This document shows positions 9,191-17,669 of a stretch of 64,000 bases of DNA, in pieces. The number at the start of each line of letters is the position of its first letter. The stretch's first letter is position 1. The stretch is from Thermoanaerobaculia bacterium (lineage in GTDB: Bacteria; Acidobacteriota; Thermoanaerobaculia; Multivoradales; Multivoraceae): NCBI GenBank assembly GCA_022823665.1, contig JAJEHN010000024.1, forward strand, positions 1 through 64,000, written 5' to 3'. Position numbers and translations under genes: made by a program. The notes below the pieces were generated by a model. That model saw nothing but the letters and a program-made list of their open reading frames with translations. It made no database searches and was not told the origin of the DNA.

Positions 9191-10576
9191 GTGGGCGTCG
9201 AGAGTTTCCGCAACATCTTCGCGATTCCGGATCTCCGGAATCGGGTGTTGTTCATGCTGGGCCTGCTGGCGGTCTACCGCATCGGCTGCATCATTCCGAC
9301 TCCGGGCATCGACCCCCTGGCCCTGAGCGAGTTCATGGAGCAGATGCAGGGGACGGTGCTGGGTTTCGTCAACACCTTCACCGGCGGCAGCCTGGGCCGG
9401 GTGGCGCTCTTCGCCCTCGGCATCATGCCCTACATCTCGGCGTCGATCATCCTGCAACTGTTGACGGTGGTCGTGCCCTATCTCGAGAAGCTCTCCAAGG
9501 AGGGCGAGATGGGCCGGCGCAAGATCACGCAGTACACCCGCTACGGGACCGTGGTCATCTCGATCATCCAGGGGACGACCATCGCGTTCTTCCTCGAGAA
9601 CCTGACCTCGCCGGGAGGCGCGAACCTCGTCCTCAACCCCGGCCTCGGGTTCAAGTTCGTCACCGTGCTCTCGCTGACGACAGGCTGCGCCTTCGTGATG
9701 TGGCTGGGCGAGCAGATCAGCGAACGGGGGATCGGGAACGGCATCTCGCTCATCATCTTCGCCGGCATCGTCGTCGGTCTGCCGGGCGCCGTGCTGGGCC
9801 TCTTCGGCCAGCTCCAGAGCGGCGCGATGTCCCTGCTCAAGATCCTGTTGCTGTCGGTCTTCATGCTCGTCGTCGTGGCCTTCATCGTCTACATGGAGAG
9901 GGCGCAGCGGCGGATCCCCGTGCAGTACGCGAAGCGGATCGTCGGCCGCAGGCAGTACGGCGGACAGAGCACCTACCTGCCGCTGCGCGTGAACACGGGC
10001 GGCGTGATTCCGGTCATCTTCGCGAGTTCCGTGGTCACCGTGCCGGCGACGGTCGCCGGAATGATCCAGTACGAGCCGATCCAGCGGATCTCGACCGCCA
10101 TGCAGTGGGGACAGCCGGTCTACTACCTGTTCTACGTGGCGGCGATCATCTTCTTCTCGTACTTCTACGTTTCGATCATCTTCAACCCGAACGACCTCGC
10201 CGAGAACATGCGAAAGTACGGCGGGTTCATTCCGGGCATCCGCTCCGGCAGGCGGACCTCGGAGTACATCGACCGCGTGCTCACGCGCCTGACGCTGGTC
10301 GGCTCCCTCTACCTGGCGGGCGTGTCCGTGCTGCCCGAGTTCATGATCGCGGGCTTCAAGGTGGGGGGCATTCCATTCGTCGGCTCGACCCTGGACAACT
10401 ACGCGCCGCTCTGGCTCACCGAAGGCATGGGGATCAACTTCTACTTCGGCGGCACGTCGCTCCTGATCGTGGTCAGCGTCGCGATGGACACGCTGCAGCA
10501 GATCGAGAGCCAGCTCGTGATGAGGAACTACGAGGGCTTCATGAAGCGGGGCCGGATCAAGGGACGCCGTGGCTGA
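9191..10576 (+). CDS. secY: Protein translocase subunit SecY
   Basis: SecY (461 residues) is the ten-helix channel of the Sec translocase in the inner membrane. The N-terminal helix (LLAVYRIGCIIPTPGID), the plug-region glycine-serine segment FTGGSLGR, and GIGNGISLIIFAGIV are visible. The cytosolic loop with RRQYGGQ and the conserved NPNDLAENMRKYGGFIPG also appear. The start is GTG 9191, preceded by GGGGTAG. It overlaps adk by 8 nt. Confidence 0.97.
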   Translation: MGVESFRNIFAIPDLRNRVLFMLGLLAVYRIGCIIPTPGIDPLALSEFMEQMQGTVLGFVNTFTGGSLGRVALFALGIMPYISASIILQLLTVVVPYLEKLSKEGEMGRRKITQYTRYGTVVISIIQGTTIAFFLENLTSPGGANLVLNPGLGFKFVTVLSLTTGCAFVMWLGEQISERGIGNGISLIIFAGIVVGLPGAVLGLFGQLQSGAMSLLKILLLSVFMLVVVAFIVYMERAQRRIPVQYAKRIVGRRQYGGQSTYLPLRVNTGGVIPVIFASSVVTVPATVAGMIQYEPIQRISTAMQWGQPVYYLFYVAAIIFFSYFYVSIIFNPNDLAENMRKYGGFIPGIRSGRRTSEYIDRVLTRLTLVGSLYLAGVSVLPEFMIAGFKVGGIPFVGSTLDNYAPLWLTEGMGINFYFGGTSLLIVVSVAMDTLQQIESQLVMRNYEGFMKRGRIKGRRG

Positions 10577-11141
10577 TTCCATGCGCATCGTGCTGCTCGG
10601 GGCGCCGGGCTGCGGCAAGGGCACCCAGGCGGAGCGCCTTGCGGCGACGCTCGGCATTCCCGCCATCTCGACCGGCGACATGTTGCGCGCGGCGGTCGCC
10701 GCCGGCAGCGAACTCGGTCGACGGGTCGAAGGCGTGATGGCCTCGGGCGCGCTGGTCGACGACGATCTCATGGCCGAAGTGGTGCGGGACCGGCTGAGTC
10801 AGGCGGATGCGGCCGCGGGGTTCCTGCTCGACGGCTATCCGCGCACCGCGCCGCAGGCCGGAACGCTCGAGGAGATCCTCAACGGCAGCCGGATCGATCA
10901 CGTCGTGACGATCGATGTGCCGGACGAGGAACTGGTCCAGCGCATCGTTCTGCGCGGCCGCGGCGCGGACGACCGCGAGGACGTCGTGCGCGAGCGGCTG
11001 CAGGTCTACGCGGCGCAGACCGAGCCCCTGATCGCTCACTACCAGGGCCTGGGCCTGCTGCGCCGCGTAGACGGCAACGTCCCGATCGAACAGGTGACGG
11101 CGGCGATCGAGGCGACGCTGGCCGGGACGGCGCGGGCCTGA
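10569..11141 (+). CDS. adk: Adenylate kinase, short-LID form
   Basis: Adenylate kinase (190 residues) converts AMP and ATP to two ADP. The P-loop [10 protein letters not shown] is at residues 11-20, followed by the AMP-binding ISTGDMLR and DGYPRT. The LID is reduced to [10 protein letters not shown], so this is the short form lacking the long zinc-finger-like LID. GTG 10569 overlaps the secY stop; ATG 10581 is an equally good start four codons in. No methionine aminopeptidase gene follows, unlike many spc operons. Confidence 0.95.
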   Translation: MADSMRIVLLGAPGCGKGTQAERLAATLGIPAISTGDMLRAAVAAGSELGRRVEGVMASGALVDDDLMAEVVRDRLSQADAAAGFLLDGYPRTAPQAGTLEEILNGSRIDHVVTIDVPDEELVQRIVLRGRGADDREDVVRERLQVYAAQTEPLIAHYQGLGLLRRVDGNVPIEQVTAAIEATLAGTARA

Positions 11142-11182
11142 CGGAAGTAGAATCGAGAGTTGGCGGGAGAAGGGAACGCGGA

Positions 11183-11404
11183 GTGAAGAAGGAAGAGGCG
11201 ATTGAAGTCGAGGCCACGGTCATGGAGACGCTGCCGAACGCGGTCTTCAAGGTCGAGCTGGACAACAAGCATCAGGCCCTGGCCCATATCTCGGGCAAGA
11301 TGCGCAAGCACTTCATCCGCATTCTTCCGGGAGACCGTGTGCTGGTCGAGCTCTCTCCCTACGATCCAGGTCGCGGCCGGATCGTCTACAGGCTGAGAAC
11401 CTGA
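11183..11404 (+). CDS. infA: Translation initiation factor IF-1
   Basis: IF-1 (73 residues) is an OB-fold protein that occupies the A site during initiation. [19 protein letters not shown], the [17 protein letters not shown] block and the C-terminal [10 protein letters not shown] are diagnostic. The start is GTG 11183 after a GGGAACGCGGA purine tract. A TAGAAT hexamer at 11148-11153 could be a local promoter -10 box, but no convincing -35 box was seen. Confidence 0.96.
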   Translation: MKKEEAIEVEATVMETLPNAVFKVELDNKHQALAHISGKMRKHFIRILPGDRVLVELSPYDPGRGRIVYRLRT

Positions 11405-11435
11405 CGGCCGGGTCGGCAGCCAGAGGAGGTTCATC

Positions 11436-11549
11436 ATGAAGGTGCGAGCGTCAGTCAAGAGGATGTGCGTCAAGTGCAAGGTGGTCAGGCGTCGCGGTGT
11501 GGTCCGCGTCATCTGTGAGAACCCGAAGCACAAGCAGCGGCAGGGCTGA
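11436..11549 (+). CDS. rpmJ: 50S ribosomal protein L36 (zinc-binding form)
   Basis: This 37-residue protein was read directly from the sequence. It begins [15 protein letters not shown] and ends NPKHKQRQG. Cysteines 11, 14 and 27 plus histidine 32 make the CCCH zinc site, so it is the zinc-dependent (C+) L36. GAGGAGG at 11422-11428 is a strong ribosome-binding site for ATG 11436. It sits between infA and rpsM, the expected place. Confidence 0.95.
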   Translation: MKVRASVKRMCVKCKVVRRRGVVRVICENPKHKQRQG

Positions 11550-11570
11550 AGAGGATCAGGAGAGTTCGTT

Positions 11571-11951
11571 ATGGCGAGAATCGCGGGGATCGATCTACCG
11601 CAGAACAAGCAGGTCGGCATCGGCCTGACCTACATCTACGGCATCGGGCGCTCCCGGGCGCAGGTGCTCCTGAACGAGGCCGGCGTCGAAGCGACGGTCA
11701 AGGTCAAGGACCTGACCGAAGACGAGACCGGGCGCATTCGTCAGGTCGTTCAGGACGCCGGAGCGGTCGAGGGCGACCTGCGCAAGGAAGTCACCCAGAG
11801 CATCAAGCGGTTGATGGAGATCGGCAGCTACCGGGGGGTCAGGCACCGCAAGAGCCTGCCCGTTCGAGGCCAGCGTACGCACACCAACGCGCGCACGCGC
11901 AAGGGACCGCGCCGGGCTACCGTCGCGGGCAAGAAGAAGGCCACGAAGTAA
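11571..11951 (+). CDS. rpsM: 30S ribosomal protein S13
   Basis: S13 (126 residues) lies in the 30S head and bridges the subunits. [20 protein letters not shown] at the start, the [12 protein letters not shown] helix-hairpin-helix and the C-terminal [17 protein letters not shown] are all conserved. It follows rpmJ with a GGAGAG ribosome-binding site and precedes rpsK by 21 nt. Confidence 0.97.
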   Translation: MARIAGIDLPQNKQVGIGLTYIYGIGRSRAQVLLNEAGVEATVKVKDLTEDETGRIRQVVQDAGAVEGDLRKEVTQSIKRLMEIGSYRGVRHRKSLPVRGQRTHTNARTRKGPRRATVAGKKKATK

Positions 11952-11972
11952 AGGGGAAGGGGACAAGGACAG

Positions 11973-12347
11973 ATGGCAAAGGCGAGGAAGGAGAAGCGCG
12001 TCGTGCCCCACGCGGTGGCGCATGTCAACGCGACCTTCAACAACACCCTGGTTTGCATCACGGATCCGGACGGCAACGTCCTGACCTGGTCGTCGTCGGG
12101 CCGCAACGGCTTCAAGGGATCGCGCAAGGGAACGCCCTTCGCGGCTCAGGTGGCCGCCCAGGCGGTCGGCTACCAGGCCAAGGACATGGGCGTGCGGACG
12201 GTCGACGTGCTGGTCAAGGGACCGGGCGGCGGCCGGGAGTCGGCGGTCCGGGCGCTGCAGGCGACCGGCATCAGCATCCGGTCGATCCGGGACGTCACCC
12301 CGATTCCGCACAACGGATGCCGTCCCCGCAAGCGGCGCCGGGTCTGA
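11973..12347 (+). CDS. rpsK: 30S ribosomal protein S11
   Basis: S11 (124 residues) forms the 30S platform and contacts E-site m[36 protein letters not shown] and the C-terminal [18 protein letters not shown] match the family. Only 79 nt lie between its stop and rpoA, leaving no room for rpsD, which normally follows. Confidence 0.97.
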   Translation: MAKARKEKRVVPHAVAHVNATFNNTLVCITDPDGNVLTWSSSGRNGFKGSRKGTPFAAQVAAQAVGYQAKDMGVRTVDVLVKGPGGGRESAVRALQATGISIRSIRDVTPIPHNGCRPRKRRRV

Positions 12348-12426
12348 ACCCGGTTCCGCCCCCGCATCGCTAGCGAGAAACCAACGTTTCCAACCTGGAA
12401 CGCAATCGAGATAGGTAGGAGTGAAC

Positions 12427-13413
12427 ATGCTCTGGAAGAGATTCCAACGCCCCAAGCGCGTCGAAATCGACACTGAGACCCTGACCGACAGCTACGGGAA
12501 GTTCTCGGCTCAGCCGTTCGAACGCGGTTTCGGCGCGACGGTCGGCAATGCGCTGCGCCGCAGTCTGCTGTCAGCGATCGAAGGCGCAGCGATCACCGCG
12601 GTGCGCATCGATGGCGCGCTGCACGAGTTCTCGTCGCTCGAGGGGGTCGTCGAGGACGTCACCGACATCATCCTCAACCTGAAGCAGGTGCCGCTGCGCT
12701 CTCTCGACGGTGCGACCAGCGTGATCTCCCTCGATGTCACGGGTCCGCGGGAGGTCGCCGCCGGCGACTTCGACACCGCTGCCAGTGTCGAGATCCGGGA
12801 CGCGGCCAGCAAGGTGGCCACGCTCAACGAACGCGGCCGCCTCCGTCTCGAGGCGCAGGTCAGGAACGGCCGCGGCTACGTCAGCGCGGACCGCAACCTC
12901 GAACCGTCGATGGGCATCGGCTGGATTCCGCTCGACTCGGTGCACAGCCCGGTCAAGCGCGTGAACTACCGTGTGGAAGCGGCCCGACTCGGTCGTACCA
13001 CCGACTACGAGCGGCTGATCGTGGAAGTCTGGACCGATGGCACAGTGACGCCGGAAGAGGCGATGTCGCGCGCCGGCACGCTGCTGCGCGAGCACCTGAC
13101 GATCTTCATCAATGCGGAGGAGAGCCTGATCGCGGGCACCGTGGCCGAAGAGGAGATCGACGGCGGTGACCTGGATGTTCTGCTCCTCAAGGCGATCGAC
13201 GACCTGAACCTGAGCGTCCGATCGGCGAACTGCCTGCGCAACGCGAACATCAACACGGTCGGCGACCTGGTCGTGCGAAGCGAGAAGGAGATGCTCGAGA
13301 CCAAGAACTTCGGGCGCAAGTCGCTCGAGGAGATCCAGGAGGTTCTCGACAAGATGGGGTTGTCCTTCGGCATGGAGGTTCCCGAGAACGCGGAGAGCGG
13401 AGTGCAGGCCTAG
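12427..13413 (+). CDS. rpoA: DNA-directed RNA polymerase subunit alpha
   Basis: RpoA (328 residues) dimerises to start polymerase assembly. The N-terminal domain holds EPFERGFG-like [16 protein letters not shown] (residues about 32-47). The C-terminal DNA-binding domain begins near residue 250 with [11 protein letters not shown] and carries the helix-hairpin-helix [15 protein letters not shown] 12427 is preferred because AGGAG 12417-12421 is correctly spaced; GTG 12421 is inside that site. It follows rpsK directly. Confidence 0.97.
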   Translation: MLWKRFQRPKRVEIDTETLTDSYGKFSAQPFERGFGATVGNALRRSLLSAIEGAAITAVRIDGALHEFSSLEGVVEDVTDIILNLKQVPLRSLDGATSVISLDVTGPREVAAGDFDTAASVEIRDAASKVATLNERGRLRLEAQVRNGRGYVSADRNLEPSMGIGWIPLDSVHSPVKRVNYRVEAARLGRTTDYERLIVEVWTDGTVTPEEAMSRAGTLLREHLTIFINAEESLIAGTVAEEEIDGGDLDVLLLKAIDDLNLSVRSANCLRNANINTVGDLVVRSEKEMLETKNFGRKSLEEIQEVLDKMGLSFGMEVPENAESGVQA

Positions 13414-13457
13414 CGGCCCGCTGGACCGTTCTCGAGCTCTCCCGGGAAGGAGCGAAG

Positions 13458-13820
13458 ATGCGTCACGGAGTTGGCTACAAGAAACTCGGCCGGACGACGG
13501 CCCACCGCCGGGCGATGTTCCGCAACCAGCTCGCGTCGCTGGTCGCGCACGGCCGCATCCAGACGACCCTGGCCAAGGCCAAGGCGCTGCGGCCGGTCGC
13601 CGAGAAGATGATCACCCGCGGCCGCGAGGACACCGTCCACGCCCGCCGCCTCGTCCGCCGCTGGCTACCCAACCGCGACCACGTCAAGAAGCTCTTCGAC
13701 GAGATCGCCCCCCGCTACGCCGACCGCCCCGGCGGCTACCTCCGCATCACGAAGCTCGGCCCCCGCAAGGGCGACGCCGCCGAGCTCGCCGTCATCGAGT
13801 TCGTCGACACCGACGAGTAG
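13458..13820 (+). CDS. rplQ: 50S ribosomal protein L17
   Basis: L17 (120 residues) closes the ribosomal superoperon. [20 protein letters not shown], then [20 protein letters not shown], and the C-terminal [18 protein letters not shown] are family signatures. GGAAGGAG lies just upstream of ATG 13458. A long hairpin repeat begins about 40 nt after its stop and may form the 3' end of the transcript. Confidence 0.97.
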   Translation: MRHGVGYKKLGRTTAHRRAMFRNQLASLVAHGRIQTTLAKAKALRPVAEKMITRGREDTVHARRLVRRWLPNRDHVKKLFDEIAPRYADRPGGYLRITKLGPRKGDAAELAVIEFVDTDE

Positions 13821-13862
13821 CTGCCGCGCCGCGCCGGAGTGTCGGCGTGGCGCGATGGCGCG

Positions 13863-14057
13863 TCGGTGGCACCCGCCTGCAGCGGGCCGAAGGAGGGGGT
13901 CCCTGCGGACGCTCACGCCCACTTGGTGAATGGGGGTCTGGCGCTCGCTTCGGTCGGCTGCGCTCCGGTTGGTTTCGGACGATGCGTGGACGTCGCCCGT
14001 CGCTTGCCTCCAGCCCGCAGGGACCCCTCCTTCGGCCCGTTGCAGGCTGGAGGTCGT
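13863..14057 (+). repeat. Long hairpin repeat, copy A
   Basis: Arms at 13876-13909 and 14016-14048 are almost perfectly complementary, with one bulged G and one G-T pair. They enclose a 106-nt loop. The loop starts ACGCTCACG, contains GTCGGCTGCGCTCCGGT, and ends GTCGCTTGCCTCCAG. The same loop recurs at 50534-50738 and, reversed, at 19902-20098. Flanking bases GTCGG upstream and TGGAGGTCGT downstream are also shared, so the unit is about 195 bp. It lies in the 439-bp gene-free stretch after rplQ. No convincing gene is seen inside it. Confidence 0.85.
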
Positions 14058-14062
14058 CTCGT

Positions 14063-14093
14063 TGTCGCGTCTCGCCGGGCAGGGGCTAGAATC
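14063..14093 (+). promoter_or_regulatory. Possible promoter of the accessory operon
   Basis: TTGTCG (14063-14068) and TAGAAT (14088-14093) resemble -35 and -10 boxes, with a rather long 19-nt spacer. It lies just after hairpin copy A and 166 nt before the first gene of the accessory operon. TAGAAT also occurs just upstream of infA and the aldolase gene. The assignment is tentative. Confidence 0.35.
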
Positions 14094-14105
14094 GCCCAGC
14101 ACTAC

Positions 14106-14150
14106 AGGGCCTGTGTCGGCCCTAAACGCGAACGCGGGTTTATCCCGTGT
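14106..14150 (+). promoter_or_regulatory. Two small hairpins in the leader of the accessory operon
   Basis: AGGGCC (14106-14111) pairs with GGCCCT (14118-14123). ACGCGGG (14132-14138) pairs with CCCGTGT (14144-14150) across a TTTAT loop. They lie between the possible promoter and the methyltransferase-like gene. They could form a leader structure, but no T-run follows, so a classical terminator is unlikely. Nothing further was recognised between 14151 and 14259. Confidence 0.3.
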
Positions 14151-14259
14151 CTCTAAGAACACCTACACCATGCTTTCCCTCCTTGAGCAGTCCGAAGGCC
14201 GGGGCAGCCGCCCTGGGGTCATCCTGCACCCGAGGCGCTCCCACCTCTAGGCCGAAAGT

Positions 14260-15600
14260 GTGCGCGACTTAGTGAGTCTAGAGAGCGAGAAGGTGGTTCC
14301 ACGGGCGGCGACAACCCGACGGTACGTTAGTACCCTGGAAGCTCTTGCCCAAGGGGACGTGGCACCTAGCGCGCCTGAATGGCGTCGGCGATTGACAGCG
14401 TGCCTCGACGGTGAACCGGCAGAGGTCCTTCGCCGTCAGGAAGATCGCTCACTCCTGAGAGAACAAGGTGCTTACTTTACGAGCGCGAAGATGGCGAGAA
14501 GGCTCGCCACCAGAGTACCCGTCCGGTCAGACTTCCAAGGGCTCTACTTCGACCCGGCTTGTGGTGCAGGAGATCTGTTGATCGGAGTTGCGAAGCGGCT
14601 TCCGGTTGCTCCTACCCTCAAAGAGACCATTCTTGACTGGGGCAAGCGACTTGCAGGCTGGGACATCTCGCCCGAATTCGTGCGAATGGCGAAAGCGCGA
14701 CTGGTTCTCTTGGCCGCTAGCCGTTGCCGGGCCCGGCCGAACTCTCACGAGATCGTCCTAGACACGGTCTTCCCGAGAATTAGTGTTAGGGACTTTCTCG
14801 CACAGTCAAAGCCGTTGCAGCCGGACGATGTGGTAGTGATGAACCCTCCCTTCTCCTACATTGCCACGCCATACGACTGTAGCTGGTCTTCTGGCCAGGT
14901 CAACGCAGCGGCCGTTTTTACGGAGAAGGTGATGCGCCAGGCCCCTGTTGGCCTTCGGGTTATGGCGATTCTCCCCGAGGTCCTTCGCTCCGGCACACGG
15001 TACGATCGCTGGAGAAGCCTTTTGGCCTCTCTTGCCCAGATCCGAGGCCAACGGCCTCTCGGGAGATTTGACAAGTGGACGGATGTAGACGTCTATCTCC
15101 TAGACCTCGTCAGGGTATCTAACGAGGGAGAACAAGAGAGCAAGGAAGTGCTGCCGGCCGGAAGGTCCCCTGGTGGAGTTGGCCGGCGCTTCTCTGTTCA
15201 CGTGGGGCCAGTAGTGCCCCATCGCCACAAAGAGACCGGACCTGATGTTCGCTTCATTCACGCGCGGTCCGTGCCTGCCTGGGGGGAATGCGAAGGGGTT
15301 GTTGAGACCCGTAGGTTTAGCGGAAGGCTCTTTCTTCCTCCCTTTGTCGTGGTCAGGAGAACTTCGCGCCCAGGCGATGCGAAGCGTGCAGTGCCGACCC
15401 TTGTTCTAGGCCAGTCGCCGGTTGCAGTCGAGAATCACCTAATGGTGCTCGTTCCGAGGGATGCCAGCGTTGCGACGTGCAAAGAGCTCATCCGCCGACT
15501 GGCCTCGCACAGGACTGACTCTTGGCTTGACAACAGGATGCGGTGCAGACACCTCACAACTCGGATTCTCGCTGCCCTACCTTGGTGGAGCAATCCATGA
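14260..15600 (+). CDS. N6-adenine DNA methyltransferase-like protein (accessory operon gene 1)
   Basis: This 446-residue protein has class I SAM-dependent N6-adenine methyltransferase motifs. A motif X-like REQGAYFTS lies at residues 67-75, motif I DPACGAG at 98-104, and the catalytic NPPF at 195-198. The C-terminal 150 residues resemble the target-recognition part of HsdM or Eco57I-like enzymes, ending in a helical ILAALPWW segment. No nuclease domain is seen. The start is GTG 14260. Its TGA overlaps the next ATG (ATGA), so it is translationally coupled to the kinase-like gene. Base composition is lower in G+C than the flanking core genes, which suggests transfer. DNA target and role are unknown; self-marking DNA is an inference. 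Confidence 0.8.
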   Translation: MRDLVSLESEKVVPRAATTRRYVSTLEALAQGDVAPSAPEWRRRLTACLDGEPAEVLRRQEDRSLLREQGAYFTSAKMARRLATRVPVRSDFQGLYFDPACGAGDLLIGVAKRLPVAPTLKETILDWGKRLAGWDISPEFVRMAKARLVLLAASRCRARPNSHEIVLDTVFPRISVRDFLAQSKPLQPDDVVVMNPPFSYIATPYDCSWSSGQVNAAAVFTEKVMRQAPVGLRVMAILPEVLRSGTRYDRWRSLLASLAQIRGQRPLGRFDKWTDVDVYLLDLVRVSNEGEQESKEVLPAGRSPGGVGRRFSVHVGPVVPHRHKETGPDVRFIHARSVPAWGECEGVVETRRFSGRLFLPPFVVVRRTSRPGDAKRAVPTLVLGQSPVAVENHLMVLVPRDASVATCKELIRRLASHRTDSWLDNRMRCRHLTTRILAALPWWSNP

Positions 15601-17669
15601 ACGAAGCCCGGCTAAGATTCTCCACGGAGATCATTAGAAGGCTCGGCGAGGAACTGAATCCCAGTCTCGACAAGGGTGTCGTGGAGCTGGTCAAGAACGC
15701 CTACGACGCTGATGCCACTCAGTGCCGTGTGGAGCTTCTGAATACGGACAGGGCGGGCGGTACGGTCCTCGTCTCAGACAACGGCGACGGAATGACGGTC
15801 GGCGATATCGTGGGTGGGTGGCTGGTCTTGGGTCGTTCGAGGAAGAGTCAAAGGCGCAAGACCAAGTTAGGAAGAGTGCCGGCTGGCAGTAAAGGTCTCG
15901 GGCGGCTCGCCGCGCTGAGGATGGGGAAGAGAGCGCTGCTCACGACCCAACCTCGACAAGAGAAGGGGCCCGGGTACAGGTTAGAGATCGATTGGGAGCG
16001 CTTTGACGCGGCTGAAGTCGTGGAGGACGTGGAGTTGACAATCGAGTCGATGAGCCCGGGAGAGGCCGCGTATGGCACTGCGATCAGGATAGAAGATCTG
16101 AGACACGGGTTTGGGAGAATGGCAGTCAAACGCCTCGCCCGGGAGCTAATCCTCCTGGCCGACCCTTTTCAGGACGACCCTCAGGCATTCCGGCCGGAAC
16201 TTCGCGCTGCCGAGTTCCGGGACCTAGAGGAACTCGTGCGCGGCCGGTACTTCCGAGATGCTGAGTTCCTGCTAAGGGCTGAACTCGACCGGGCTGGTCG
16301 TGCCACCGCGCGTGTGACCGACTGGAGAGGGGAGGTGCTCTTCAGCGCGGAGCACGAGGAGCTGGCGAGAAAGAGGAAGGCGCAGGGCAGCTACGAGTGC
16401 CCGCGAGCAACTTTCGAGCTCTGGGCGTTTCTCTTGAACCGCAAGACGTTCTCCACCCGAGTGTCGAGTCTTGGGGAGGTCCGAAGCTGGCTCGGCGAGT
16501 TTGGGGGCGTTCATCTCTACTACAACGGTCTCCGGGTAAACCCGTACGGAAACGCTGGCAATGACTGGCTGGAGATGAATCTCCGTCGCGTTCGCAGTCC
16601 TGAGGAAAGGCCGAGCACGAATACCGCGATCGGGCGAGTCTGTGTGGAAGACGAGGGCGAGGCGCTCGAGCAGAAGACCGATCGTTCTGGCTTCATTGAG
16701 GACACTGAGTTTCGTGACCTACGCGCGTTTGCGCAGGATGCGCTGGACTGGATGGCTAGGCGCCGTCTGGAGGAAGCGGAGAGGCGTCGTCAGCAGGAGC
16801 GTGCGGAAGCTCCCGTGCGGAGTGGTGAGTCCGAGCTTGAGATGAAGCGTGTGATTCGAGGTTCTCCGCCCCGGATTCGAGGACGTCTCGGCAGCGCATT
16901 CGAGCGATACGAAGCGTCGCGCAACAAGGAAGTGGAATCTCTTCAGAAGGAGGTGCAGCTCTACCGGACGCTCAGTACGGCAGGCATCACTGCGGTCACG
17001 TTTGCGCACGAGTCGAGCGGTAACTCAGTAAAGGTGATCACTCAATCCATTGGGACGGTCGCACGGCGCGCTCGAAGTCGGATGGGTCCCGCATACAGTG
17101 AGACGCTGGGAGAGCCAGTTAGGAGAATACGCCGAGCAGTGAAAAACTTGGCCGTTCTTGGCGCGGCTACACTGCGTCTCGTGGCTCATGAGAAGCGACG
17201 CCTTTCTCGAATCGATCTCCATGAGTTGCTCGCCAAAGTCGTCAAGAACTACGAACCGTTCCTCGCGGCACGGGATGTCAAGCTCACGGTTGAGCTGGGG
17301 AGCGGTTCGCCGTATCTCCGTGGGAGTGAGGCTGCAATAGAATCGATCGTGACGAATCTCCTGACCAACAGCGTAGCGGCCTTTGAAGAGGATGCGACAC
17401 GAGGCAGGCGAATCAGGATGCGCACGGAGCTTTCCGAGGGGACATGGACGTTGACCGTTGAGGACAATGGGCCTGGCATCCGGGGGATTTCGACGCGCGA
17501 GATCTGGCTTCCGGGTCGGACTACTCGGCGTGACGGTACCGGACTAGGCCTGACGATCGTTCGCGACGCAGTACGCGATCTTGGGGGACGAGTGGACGCT
17601 TTGGAGAGCGGGGAGTCCGGCGGGGCGGTGCTGCTTGTAGAGCTCCCGGTGCTAGGAGTACACAAATGA
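15597..17669 (+). CDS. Dual GHKL ATPase: Hsp90-like module plus histidine-kinase-like module (gene 2)
   Basis: This 690-residue soluble protein carries two ATP-binding GHKL modules. The N-terminal one is Hsp90/MutL-like: N-box ELVKNAYDADA at 30-40, DNGDGM at 61-66, GSKGLGR at 97-103. A middle region (about 130-400) follows, then a charged coiled-coil stretch (about 385-460). An H-box-like FAHESSGN places a candidate phospho-histidine at 471. The C-terminal kinase ATPase domain has N-box NLLTNSVAAF (587-596), DNGPGI (623-628) and GTGLGL (647-652). No membrane segment is seen, so sensing is cytoplasmic. ATG 15597 overlaps the methyltransferase stop and 17669 overlaps the regulator start. It probably phosphorylates the next gene product. 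Confidence 0.82.
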   Translation: MNEARLRFSTEIIRRLGEELNPSLDKGVVELVKNAYDADATQCRVELLNTDRAGGTVLVSDNGDGMTVGDIVGGWLVLGRSRKSQRRKTKLGRVPAGSKGLGRLAALRMGKRALLTTQPRQEKGPGYRLEIDWERFDAAEVVEDVELTIESMSPGEAAYGTAIRIEDLRHGFGRMAVKRLARELILLADPFQDDPQAFRPELRAAEFRDLEELVRGRYFRDAEFLLRAELDRAGRATARVTDWRGEVLFSAEHEELARKRKAQGSYECPRATFELWAFLLNRKTFSTRVSSLGEVRSWLGEFGGVHLYYNGLRVNPYGNAGNDWLEMNLRRVRSPEERPSTNTAIGRVCVEDEGEALEQKTDRSGFIEDTEFRDLRAFAQDALDWMARRRLEEAERRRQQERAEAPVRSGESELEMKRVIRGSPPRIRGRLGSAFERYEASRNKEVESLQKEVQLYRTLSTAGITAVTFAHESSGNSVKVITQSIGTVARRARSRMGPAYSETLGEPVRRIRRAVKNLAVLGAATLRLVAHEKRRLSRIDLHELLAKVVKNYEPFLAARDVKLTVELGSGSPYLRGSEAAIESIVTNLLTNSVAAFEEDATRGRRIRMRTELSEGTWTLTVEDNGPGIRGISTREIWLPGRTTRRDGTGLGLTIVRDAVRDLGGRVDALESGESGGAVLLVELPVLGVHK

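Noticed and set aside
13863-14057. Copy A as a retron RNA or group II intron piece
   Set aside because: No reverse transcriptase is encoded anywhere in the window and no intron domain V was recognised.
13847-14250. Several short open frames across hairpin copy A and the leader
   Set aside because: They translate the two arms and loop of a repeat, match nothing I recognise, and similar frames appear in copies B and C for the same reason.
14170-14250. 26-codon ATG open frame just before the accessory operon
   Set aside because: No ribosome-binding site and no recognisable sequence; kept only as a note in the leader.
14260-15600. A complete restriction-modification system
   Set aside because: Only a methyltransferase-like protein is present; no restriction nuclease or specificity gene is seen, and the coupled genes are signalling proteins.
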